From the NCBI GenBank assembly GCA_934370915.1, contig CAKRNI010000062.1, forward strand, positions 1 through 12,646: 12,646 nt of DNA, read 5' to 3'. Position 1 is the stretch's first letter; each line of letters starts with the position of its first letter. The notes under the pieces were generated by a model. That model ran no database searches, was not told the origin of the DNA, and was given only the letters and a program-made list of their open reading frames with translations. The translations under genes were made by a program, and so were the position numbers. Positions 1 through 7,152 of this stretch are shown piece after piece. Source of the stretch: an uncultured Lachnospiraceae bacterium (GTDB lineage: Bacteria > Bacillota > Clostridia > Lachnospirales > Lachnospiraceae).

Positions 1-84
1 GGTCCTCTCATTCATTTCCTTTACCGGCTTACACTCTTTTGTAAGGATCTCATCTCCGATGGTTCTGATCTGTCTGATTGCCAT
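1..84 (-). CDS. def: Peptide deformylase, N-terminal fragment (cut by window edge)
   Basis: Only the first 28 codons are present. They begin at the ATG at 82-84 and read MAIRQIRTIGDEIL, then TKECKPVKEMNERT, which is the usual N-terminal strand and first helix of bacterial peptide deformylases (the GDEIL / GDPVL block). The catalytic motifs (GxGLAAPQ, EGCLS, HExDH) would lie outside the window. Def is a metal-dependent cytoplasmic enzyme that removes the formyl group from the starting methionine of new proteins. A GAGAGG ribosome binding site lies at 97-102, 12 bases from the ATG, which is slightly long. The gene follows priA after 49 bases. The priA-def order is common in Firmicutes and usually continues with fmt. 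Identification rests on a short N-terminus plus this context. Confidence 0.85.
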   Translation of the reverse strand, partial: MAIRQIRTIGDEILTKECKPVKEMNERT

Positions 85-108
85 TTTATCTTATTTCCTC
101 TCAATTTT

Positions 109-132
109 TTATCGAAAATTTTATCGAAAACT
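109..132. repeat. 12-bp imperfect tandem repeat between priA and def
   Basis: The unit TTATCGAAAATT (109-120) is followed directly by TTATCGAAAACT (121-132), with 11 of 12 bases identical. It fills half of the priA-def spacer and ends next to the priA stop codon. No convincing promoter hexamer pair or terminator could be assigned to it. It may be a simple duplication in AT-rich spacer DNA. Confidence 0.7.
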
Positions 133-133
133 A

Positions 134-2353
134 CTAAGTCAGATCGTACTGGACGAACACATTCCGGAAGAGATCCGGGATGTTCTCCCGCTTCCGGGCG
201 CAATTTCTGACTTTTAATAGTATATCATAACTTTCATGTTTCATATATAAAATTTTTCTGTAATTATCATTAAGTTTGTAGGGGGAATCCTCCACCGGAC
301 CGATGACCTTCAGACCGTCCAGGGCATATTCCCTCAGAATGACCCGTTTCATGTCCTCTGCTGCACGGATCACATCCGCCTCCCTCTTTGAAGAAAGGCC
401 GATGGTCAGAAGCTTCACAAGGGGCGGATATCCCATCATCTTCCGGTACAGAAGCTCCTGCCGGTAAAACTGCAGATAGTCCTGCTCCGCCGCAGAGGAT
501 ACCGCATAATGGTCCGGCGCATATGTCTGGATCACCACATCTCCCTGAAGATCCCCGCGCCCGGCCCGCCCAGATGCCTGGGTCAGCAGCTCAAAGGTAC
601 GCTCCGCACTCTTAAAGTCAGGTGCATAGAGGGAGAGATCCGCCGCCATGACCCCCACAAGGGTCACATTTGCGAAGTCATGGCCCTTTACGATCATCTG
701 GGTCCCGATGAGGATATCCGCCCCGCCCTCTGCGAAGGTGGCGAGGATTTCTTCATGAGCTCCCTTTTTTGCCGTAGTGTCCGCATCCATCCTTAAGATC
801 CGCGCCTTTGGAAATTCCCTCTTTGTAAATTCTTCCAGTTTCTGGGTCCCCGTCCCGAAGGGCGCAATAAACGGGGATCCGCAGGACGGGCATCGATCCG
901 GCAGCGGCCGTTCAAATCCGCAGTAATGGCATTTTAACCGTCCGTTTCTGTGGTATGTAAGACTCACATCACAGTGCGGGCATTTCATCGCCTTTCCGCA
1001 GGAGCGGCAGGACACAAAGCCCGCATACCCCCTCCGGTTCATGAACAGCATCACCTGCTGCCTGTCCGCCAGCCGATCCTCGATCAGTCCCTTTAATTTC
1101 CGGCTGAAGATCGAGCGGTTTCCCTCTGCGAGTTCTTCCCTGAGATCCACAATGTGGACCCCCGCCAGACGGCTGTTCTCCTTTGCCCTCTTTGTAAGGG
1201 TCAGAAGCTTATATTCTCCCTGTTCTGCCAGATAGTAGCTCTCCACGGACGGTGTCGCAGATCCTAAGACCACGGCAGCCCCGCTCATATCCGCCCGGAC
1301 TTTTGCGACCTCTCTGGCATCGTACCGCGGCGCCGTCTCACTCTTATAGGCTCCCTCATGTTCCTCGTCGATAATGACGAGTCCCAGATCCGGAAACGGT
1401 GTGAAAAGAGCGGAACGCGGACCGATCATGATATCGATCTCCCCGTTTGCCGCCCTCTCCGACTGCTCATAGCGCTCTCCCGCCGAAAGTCTGGAATTCA
1501 TGATCCCCACCCTGTTTCCAAATCGCCGGTAAAACCGCATCACGGTCTGGTAAGTCAGGGAAATCTCCGGAATCAGGACGATGGCCTGCCTGCCTTTCCG
1601 GAGGACGTGGTCGATGAGCTCCATGTAGACCTCCGTCTTGCCGCTTCCCGTGATTCCGTAGAGCAGATAGGTCTTGCGCAGTCCGGAATCATAGTCCCGG
1701 ATCACGGTCTCCACCGCATTTTTCTGTTCCTGATTCAGGGCGACAGGCCCGGTCTGCGGAAATTTTTTCCCCGCTCCCGGTTCTTTTTTTACTGTTTTCA
1801 GATCCACGATCTCTTTTTCCACTAATGGCTTCAGCATCGCCGCCGTGATGCCGAGTTTTTCGGAAGTCAGCTTCAAAGGCAGCTCCCCGTTTTCAAGAAG
1901 CGCCCGGTAAAGTCTGATCCGTGCCCGGTATTTCTTCTTTTCCGCTTCTATAAGCAGCATTTCGATCTCATTCTCCGGTTTTAAGGAAACGATCACACGT
2001 TCTTCCCTCGTCATCACCTTCGCCTTCACGGGAAGAACCGTCTTCAGTGCCTGATTCATCGTGGTGGAATATCGGTCCTTCATCCAGAAGGCAAGGCAGA
2101 TCATCTGGGTACGGATCGGGACAGCGCCTGTCTCCACATCCAGAAGCTCTTTCATTTTTTCAGGATCATAATCTGTCTCTTTTGAAAGACCTACCACGAT
2201 CCCTTTCCGCTCGGTATTTCCCTTTCCGAAAGGAATGTTCACCTGAACGCCGGGCTTTACAAGCTCTTTTAAATGGTCAGGGATCCGGTACTGGAAGATC
2301 CGATCCACATTTTTTACGGAAAGATCAATGATGACATCCGCATATGGTTCCAT
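134..2353 (-). CDS. priA: Primosomal replication restart helicase PriA
   Basis: A 739-residue protein, a normal PriA length. PriA is a 3'-5' superfamily 2 helicase that recognises stalled forks and D-loops and starts reloading of the replicative helicase. The N-terminal DNA-binding domain starts at MEPYADVIIDL. Helicase motifs in order are Walker A GITGSGKT (233-240), the DEEH box (329-332), GSATPS (motif III) just after, GTQMIVKGHDF, and QASGRAGRG (motif VI, 592-600). Eight cysteines in four CxxC pairs between about 449 and 491 form the two PriA zinc sites. The start at 2353 is chosen because GGGAGGG (2361-2367) lies 7 bases upstream. A longer frame from a TTG at 2374 would put that ribosome binding site inside the coding region. 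The gene follows murF after 36 bases and is probably co-transcribed with it. Confidence 0.97.
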   Translation of the reverse strand: MEPYADVIIDLSVKNVDRIFQYRIPDHLKELVKPGVQVNIPFGKGNTERKGIVVGLSKETDYDPEKMKELLDVETGAVPIRTQMICLAFWMKDRYSTTMNQALKTVLPVKAKVMTREERVIVSLKPENEIEMLLIEAEKKKYRARIRLYRALLENGELPLKLTSEKLGITAAMLKPLVEKEIVDLKTVKKEPGAGKKFPQTGPVALNQEQKNAVETVIRDYDSGLRKTYLLYGITGSGKTEVYMELIDHVLRKGRQAIVLIPEISLTYQTVMRFYRRFGNRVGIMNSRLSAGERYEQSERAANGEIDIMIGPRSALFTPFPDLGLVIIDEEHEGAYKSETAPRYDAREVAKVRADMSGAAVVLGSATPSVESYYLAEQGEYKLLTLTKRAKENSRLAGVHIVDLREELAEGNRSIFSRKLKGLIEDRLADRQQVMLFMNRRGYAGFVSCRSCGKAMKCPHCDVSLTYHRNGRLKCHYCGFERPLPDRCPSCGSPFIAPFGTGTQKLEEFTKREFPKARILRMDADTTAKKGAHEEILATFAEGGADILIGTQMIVKGHDFANVTLVGVMAADLSLYAPDFKSAERTFELLTQASGRAGRGDLQGDVVIQTYAPDHYAVSSAAEQDYLQFYRQELLYRKMMGYPPLVKLLTIGLSSKREADVIRAAEDMKRVILREYALDGLKVIGPVEDSPYKLNDNYRKILYMKHESYDILLKVRNCARKRENIPDLFRNVFVQYDLT

Positions 2354-2389
2354 TTCGGATCCCTCCCTTCTCAAAACTTCCGTCCGTTC

Positions 2390-3778
2390 CTACCTTCCGG
2401 CCATCTTTACGAATTGATCCGCCACAGCTGACAGTCCCATGGAGTTGGATCCCTTAAAGAGAACGCAATCCCCATCCCGGATCTCCGTCTCCAGATATTT
2501 CACCATCTCCCCGCGGTCTGAAAATTCCACCACCGGAATCTCCTTCACCGCACGGACGCCTTCCGCCAGGCTCCTGCATGCCTCGCCCAGCGTCACAACA
2601 AGATCCACGCCGGAATTGGCCGCATACTCGCCCACCTCCCTGTGGTAGGCCAGATAATTCCCGCCAAGCTCCTTCATATCCGCAAGGACAGCAATATGGC
2701 GTTTTCCCGTGAGTCCCTGAAACACATCGAGAGCCGCCTTCATGGATGCCGGGCTCGCGTTATAGGAGTCATCCATCACCGTAAATCTTCCGTCGGCATA
2801 GACCTGCTGGCGGTGTTTGAATCCATGGAAAGTCAGAAGACCCTCCGCGGCTTCTTCCATCGTCATACCGCGTTCACAGCAGACCGCAATGGCCGCCAGG
2901 GCGTTCATCACATTGTGTGTGCCCATGACGTTCAGGAGGATTTTCTGGGTTTTTCCCGCATGAACAGCCGTAAACTCCGTCTTTCCGTCCATGAGGACGA
3001 GGTCCACCGCGCGGTAATCACAGGTTTCCCCGGTGCCATAGTAGACGGTCTTCACACCGGCTTTTCCTCTTGTCCTGCAAAGCATATCATCGTCACCGTT
3101 TAAGATGAGGATGCCGCCGTCGGAAAGTCCGTCCTGGATCGTCAGCTTCTCCCTGTAAATATTCTCGCGGGATCCAAGCTGCTCGATGTGGGTGATCCCG
3201 ATGTTTGTGATCACTGCCACATCCGGCTTCGCGATCCGTGCGATCACGGTGAGTTCACCCGGTTCGCTCATTCCAAGCTCCAGAACGCCCACTTCATCTT
3301 CTTTTGTGATCTCGGACACCGTGATCGGAACTCCTACCTGACTGTTGCTGTTGCCCGGAGTCTTGTATACATGAAATCGCGCGGAGAGTGCCGCCGCGAT
3401 CATTTCCCTCGTTGTGGTCTTTCCGACGCTCCCTGTGACACCGACGATGGGCAGTGTCAGACGTTTTCTGAGGTAACGGCCTACAGCCTGAAGTGCCTTT
3501 TTCGTGTCATCCACAGCAATCCAGGCACAGGAGGTCTCCGCCATCTCCGCCGTTTTTTCTTTATGCTCACTTGTAAGCACCGCACCGGCTCCTTTTTCGG
3601 CAACCTGTTCCAGAAATTTATGTGCATCCACCTTCTCGCCGATGATCGGCACGAAAAGATCTCCGGTCTCAACCTGTCTGGAATCCAGGCGGATCTTATT
3701 TAACATGACACCGTCATCTCCGGAGAGCAGTACGCCTCCGGTGGCAAGGACGATATCCTGAACGCTTACGTTCTCCAT
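2390..3778 (-). CDS. murF: UDP-MurNAc-tripeptide:D-Ala-D-Ala ligase MurF
   Basis: A 462-residue cytoplasmic Mur ligase. MurF joins D-Ala-D-Ala to UDP-MurNAc-tripeptide using ATP, the last cytoplasmic step before lipid I. The N-terminal UDP-binding domain includes LDSRQVETGDLFVPI. The central ATPase domain has GSVGKTT (116-122), NSNSQVGVP, ELGMSEPGEL and ITNIGITHIEQLGSRENI. The C-terminal domain begins near FKHRQQ, with DDSYNASPASM at about 336-346. The motif set is typical of MurF rather than MurC, D or E. I chose the ATG at 3778, with AAAGGAG at 3790-3796 (11-base spacing), because it gives the standard MurF N-terminus. An in-frame ATG at 3835 overlaps the murE stop (TAATG), also has a close AAAGG, and would add 19 unrelated residues. 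It could support translational coupling, but I consider it less likely. Confidence 0.96.
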   Translation of the reverse strand: MENVSVQDIVLATGGVLLSGDDGVMLNKIRLDSRQVETGDLFVPIIGEKVDAHKFLEQVAEKGAGAVLTSEHKEKTAEMAETSCAWIAVDDTKKALQAVGRYLRKRLTLPIVGVTGSVGKTTTREMIAAALSARFHVYKTPGNSNSQVGVPITVSEITKEDEVGVLELGMSEPGELTVIARIAKPDVAVITNIGITHIEQLGSRENIYREKLTIQDGLSDGGILILNGDDDMLCRTRGKAGVKTVYYGTGETCDYRAVDLVLMDGKTEFTAVHAGKTQKILLNVMGTHNVMNALAAIAVCCERGMTMEEAAEGLLTFHGFKHRQQVYADGRFTVMDDSYNASPASMKAALDVFQGLTGKRHIAVLADMKELGGNYLAYHREVGEYAANSGVDLVVTLGEACRSLAEGVRAVKEIPVVEFSDRGEMVKYLETEIRDGDCVLFKGSNSMGLSAVADQFVKMAGR

Positions 3779-3834
3779 TCCTTTCCAATCTCCTTTACTG
3801 CTGCAGTCTGCGTCCCTCTGCGGACGATCGTACA

Positions 3835-5325
3835 TTATCCTTTTACCGCCTCTTCCACGACTTCCCGGTCCAGGAAATGATGCTTCACACCTTCGATTTC
3901 CTGATAGTCCTCGTGGCCTTTTCCGATAATGGCGATCATATCACCTTCCTCGGCGTTCCTGATCGCGTAGAAGATCGCTTCCCGTCTGTCCGGGATCACA
4001 AGATACGTTCCGTCCGTCTTTGCGAGTCCCACCTCGATGTCCCTGATGATGTCCTCATTTTTCTCAAAACGCGGATTGTCCGCCGTGATGATGCAGAGAT
4101 CTGCCATCTTTCCGCCGATCTCCCCCATTGAATATCTGCGGTCTCTGGCGCGGTTTCCACCGCAGCCGAATACACATACGAGACGCTTCGGATGGTAATC
4201 CCGGAGTGTTGTGAGCAGACTTTCCATGCTGACCGCATTGTGGGCGTAATCCACAATCACACTGCACGTTTTCGATACGTGCGCGATCTCCATGCGGCCA
4301 TCCACGCGGACCTTCTCGAGGGATCCAAGGATCGCCTGTTTTGTATGATCATCAAGCACCCCGCTTCCGCCGGAAAGCGCCAGAGTGCATACTGCCAACG
4401 CCGCCAGAGCATTGTCCGCGTTGAATTTTCCCGGCATCCCTACACGGACTCTTCCGTCAAGCATGCCGTGGATCGAGAATTCGATTCCCACAAAATCGTG
4501 ATCTGAGGCATAATGAATGTTATCGCCCATGAAATCTGCGTTTCCATTCAGGGCATATGTAAGAAGTCTGCAGGACGCATCCTTTACGACCTCGTCGTAG
4601 TGGTCTGTCAGGCGGTTCACGATCCCCGTTTTGCAGACAGTAAGAAGCCTTGACTTATAGAAAAGATACTCTTCAAAGCTCTTGTGTTCCTTCGGCCCGA
4701 TATGGTCCGGAGAAATATTTGTGAACAGGCCGTAGTCGAACATGATCCCGCCGACCCTATGCAGCATTAAGGCCTGAGAGGAAACCTCCATCACACAGCA
4801 CTCACAGCCCGCTTCCACCATTTTATGGAAATACTCCTGCACCACATAGGATTCCGGTGTCGTATTGGAGGTCGGGAATTTCTCATCCCCGATGACTGCG
4901 CCGTTCGTTCCGATGAGACCGGTCTTCTTTCCGGCTGCCTCGAGGACCGCCTTGATCATATAGCTCGTCGTGGTCTTTCCCTTCGTGCCGGTGATTCCGA
5001 TGGTGATCAGTTTCTCTGCCGGATAACCGAATCTCGCCGCGGAGAGCTCTGCCAGCGCAAGTCGTCCGCTCTCAACCCGGATCACAGTCACATCCGCCGG
5101 TACTTCCACTTCTTTTTCTACCACAAGGACTTTACATCCGGCCTTTAATACGTCCGGAATAAACTCGTGGGAATCCCTGGTGCTGCCCTGGATGCACACG
5201 AATACGGAATCCGGTCTTGCCTTTCTCGAATCATAGATCACTTCATCCACGTTCTGGTCCAGACTGCCGCAAACCAGATCGTATTTCATGCGTTTTAACC
5301 AATCTCCAATTACCACTGTCGTCAT
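3835..5325 (-). CDS. murE: UDP-MurNAc-tripeptide synthetase MurE
   Basis: A 496-residue Mur ligase that adds the third amino acid to UDP-MurNAc-L-Ala-D-Glu. Visible motifs are YDSR (31-34), the P-loop GTKGKTTT (113-120), SNTTPE (153-158), EVSSQAL (from 180), NISPDHIGPKEH, the lysine expected to be carbamylated (K224, YKSRLL), DYAHN (359-363), FGCGGNRARDRRY, DNPRFE (416-421) and GKGHEDYQ near the end. The DNPR motif is the known signature of meso-diaminopimelate-adding enzymes, so DAP is the predicted substrate. NISPDHIGPKEH and DYAHN recall, from memory, the streptococcal-type branch of the family, so specificity is less than certain. The ATG at 5325 is directly abutted by AGAAAGG (5326-5332), with no spacer. 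A GTG at 5316 has 9-base spacing and could be the true start, giving 493 residues. Next downstream is murF, 56 bases away. Confidence 0.95.
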   Translation of the reverse strand: MTTVVIGDWLKRMKYDLVCGSLDQNVDEVIYDSRKARPDSVFVCIQGSTRDSHEFIPDVLKAGCKVLVVEKEVEVPADVTVIRVESGRLALAELSAARFGYPAEKLITIGITGTKGKTTTSYMIKAVLEAAGKKTGLIGTNGAVIGDEKFPTSNTTPESYVVQEYFHKMVEAGCECCVMEVSSQALMLHRVGGIMFDYGLFTNISPDHIGPKEHKSFEEYLFYKSRLLTVCKTGIVNRLTDHYDEVVKDASCRLLTYALNGNADFMGDNIHYASDHDFVGIEFSIHGMLDGRVRVGMPGKFNADNALAALAVCTLALSGGSGVLDDHTKQAILGSLEKVRVDGRMEIAHVSKTCSVIVDYAHNAVSMESLLTTLRDYHPKRLVCVFGCGGNRARDRRYSMGEIGGKMADLCIITADNPRFEKNEDIIRDIEVGLAKTDGTYLVIPDRREAIFYAIRNAEEGDMIAIIGKGHEDYQEIEGVKHHFLDREVVEEAVKG

Positions 5326-5332
5326 CCTTTCT
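5326..5332 (-). promoter_or_regulatory. murE ribosome binding site, start-deciding
   Basis: AGAAAGG on the minus strand touches the ATG at 5325, where spacing is normally 5 to 10 bases. It is 9 bases from an in-frame GTG at codon 4 (5314-5316). The geometry therefore favours the GTG, while codon preference favours the ATG. The two starts differ by only three residues. Confidence 0.6.
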
Positions 5333-5341
5333 CATAACCCA

Positions 5342-5371
5342 CACAGGCGGGAACATATGCGCCCGCCTGTG
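5342..5371. other. Perfect 10-bp GC-rich stem-loop between fhs and murE
   Basis: CACAGGCGGG (5342-5351) and CCCGCCTGTG (5362-5371) form a perfect stem with a 10-base loop. Read in the direction of the genes (minus strand), the stem is followed by TGGGTTATGAG and then the murE ribosome binding site, with no U tract, so it does not look like a standard terminator for fhs. Read on the plus strand it is followed by AGTTTTCTT and, a little later, six T residues, which is closer to a weak terminator, yet no plus-strand gene is present. It might act as an RNA stability or processing element, partial attenuator, or spacer. Confidence 0.75.
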
Positions 5372-5389
5372 AGTTTTCTTACTGCTTTT

Positions 5390-7060
5390 TTAGAATAATC
5401 CTGTGATCTTTCCGTTCTCGTCCACGTCAATATTGTCCGCTGCCGGTTTCTTCGGAAGTCCCGGCATAGTCATGATGGAGCCGGTAAGGGCAACCACGAA
5501 GCCTGCGCCCGCGCACACATACGCATCGCGCACAGTCAGGTCAAATCCTTCCGGCCGGCCAAGCTTCTTCTGGTCATCGGATAAGGAATACTGGGTCTTC
5601 GCCATGCAGACCGGAAGATCGCCAAAGCCCATCTCTGTGATCTTCGCGATCGCCTTCTTTGCTGCCGGTGAGTAGCTTACGCTGCCCGCGCCGTAGATCT
5701 CCTTCGCAATCGTCTCGATCTTATCGGAGATTCCCATCTCATCCGGGTATAACGGAGCGAAATCACTCGTCTTTTTCTCCAGAGTGCTTATTACCTTCTC
5801 TGCGAGTTCGATTCCACCGTCTCCGCCTTTTGCCCATACCTCGGACAGCGCGAACTCACAGCCTCTCTCCTCGCAGAAGTTGCGGATAAACTCATACTCT
5901 GCCTCTGTGTCCGTGAGGAAGGAATTTAAAGTAACGACAACCGGCACATGGTATTTCTGGATGTTCTCGATGTGTTTCTCAAGGTTTACGATACCTTTCT
6001 TCAATGCCTCCAGATTCTCCTCGGAGAGCTGGTCCTTCGGAACACCGCCGTTGTACTTCAATGCGCGGACAGTAGCCACGAGGACAACGGCATCCGGATG
6101 GATTCCTGCCTTGCGGCATTTAATATCAAAGAATTTCTCTGCGCCGAGGTCTGCGCCGAATCCTGCCTCTGTGATCGCTACATCCGCAAGCTTTAATGCG
6201 GTTCTTGTCGCCATAACGCTGTTGCAGCCGTGGGCGATATTCGCAAACGGTCCGCCATGTACAAGAGCTCCTGTGTGCTCTAAGGTCTGTACCAGATTCG
6301 GTTTCATGGCATCCTTTAAGAGAGCTGCCATGGAGCCGACCGCGTTGAGATCCTTCGCTGTCACCGGTTCACCCGCGAAATTATACGCTACAATGATCCT
6401 TCCGAGGCGCTCCTTTAAGTCCTTCATATCCGTTGCCAGACAGAGGATCGCCATGATCTCGGAGGCAACCGTGATCACGAAATGGTCTTCGCGGACGAAA
6501 CCGTCTGCCTTTGCGCCAAGTCCCACTACAATGTTTCTCAGCACACGGTCATTCATGTCGAGACATCTCTTCCAGAGGATCTGTCTCGGATCGATTCCAA
6601 GAGTATTTCCCTGCTGGATGTGATTGTCAAGAAGTGCCGCCAACAGGTTGTTCGCTGTCGTGATTGCGTGGAAATCGCCGGTAAAATGAAGGTTCAGGTC
6701 CTCCATCGGAACGACCTGCGCATATCCGCCGCCGGCTGCTCCTCCCTTGATTCCAAAGCACGGTCCGAGGGATGGCTCACGGAGAGCAAGCATCGCTTTC
6801 TTTCCGCACTTTGTCATCGCCTGTGCAAGTCCGATACTGGTTGTGGTCTTTCCCTCTCCTGCCGGAGTCGGGTTGATCGCTGTCACCAGGACGAGTTTTC
6901 CATCCGGTCTGTCCTTGATCTCCTGCCAGAGCTCATTGGAGATCTTTGCCTTGTACTTTCCGTAAAGTTCCAGATCGTCCTCAGCAATTCCATACTGGGA
7001 CGCAACGGTGGTAATCGGGAGCATCTTCGTCTCCTGTGCAATCTCGATATCGGTCTTCAT
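5390..7060 (-). CDS. fhs: Formate-tetrahydrofolate ligase (formyl-THF synthetase)
   Basis: A 556-residue protein, the usual length for this family. The cytoplasmic enzyme uses ATP to join formate to tetrahydrofolate, giving 10-formyl-THF for purine synthesis, Met-tRNA formylation and, in acetogens, the methyl branch of the Wood-Ljungdahl pathway. Signature motifs are clear: the ATP-binding loop [10 protein letters not shown] (64-73), [29 protein letters not shown], and [12 protein letters not shown]. The ATG at 7060 is preceded by a near-perfect AAAGGAGG (7070-7077) at 9-base spacing. An upstream in-frame ATG at 7129 would add 23 residues without family resemblance and is rejected. The gene starts 92 bases after ftsK. 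No clear promoter or terminator is visible between them, so it may be read from the ftsK promoter. Nothing else from the acetogenesis pathway is in the window. Confidence 0.98.
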   Translation of the reverse strand: MKTDIEIAQETKMLPITTVASQYGIAEDDLELYGKYKAKISNELWQEIKDRPDGKLVLVTAINPTPAGEGKTTTSIGLAQAMTKCGKKAMLALREPSLGPCFGIKGGAAGGGYAQVVPMEDLNLHFTGDFHAITTANNLLAALLDNHIQQGNTLGIDPRQILWKRCLDMNDRVLRNIVVGLGAKADGFVREDHFVITVASEIMAILCLATDMKDLKERLGRIIVAYNFAGEPVTAKDLNAVGSMAALLKDAMKPNLVQTLEHTGALVHGGPFANIAHGCNSVMATRTALKLADVAITEAGFGADLGAEKFFDIKCRKAGIHPDAVVLVATVRALKYNGGVPKDQLSEENLEALKKGIVNLEKHIENIQKYHVPVVVTLNSFLTDTEAEYEFIRNFCEERGCEFALSEVWAKGGDGGIELAEKVISTLEKKTSDFAPLYPDEMGISDKIETIAKEIYGAGSVSYSPAAKKAIAKITEMGFGDLPVCMAKTQYSLSDDQKKLGRPEGFDLTVRDAYVCAGAGFVVALTGSIMTMPGLPKKPAADNIDVDENGKITGLF

Positions 7061-7152
7061 AATCGGTATCCTCCTTTTGTAGTAGCATATCATTTCTGTG
7101 GATCTGCGGATTTCGCAGCCGGCAGCCATTTCAATTTCAACAGCCGCAGGCT

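Noticed and set aside
2365..2372. GAGAAGGG on the minus strand, identical to the Bacillus SpoIIIE recognition sequence, just upstream of priA.
   Set aside because: A single 8-mer is expected by chance fairly often in a window of this size, and here it overlaps the priA ribosome binding site, which explains the purine run.
5784..6623. Long plus-strand open frame of 279 codons opposite fhs.
   Set aside because: It is antisense to a fully conserved enzyme, has no recognisable domain, and reflects codon bias of fhs on the other strand. The same applies to the other plus-strand frames.
7061..7152. Possible promoter or folate riboswitch in the 92-base spacer before fhs.
   Set aside because: A TATGCT hexamer has no partner -35 at suitable distance. 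Only a 5-bp stem (CTGCG/CGCAG) is visible, without a T tract, and no riboswitch core was recognised.
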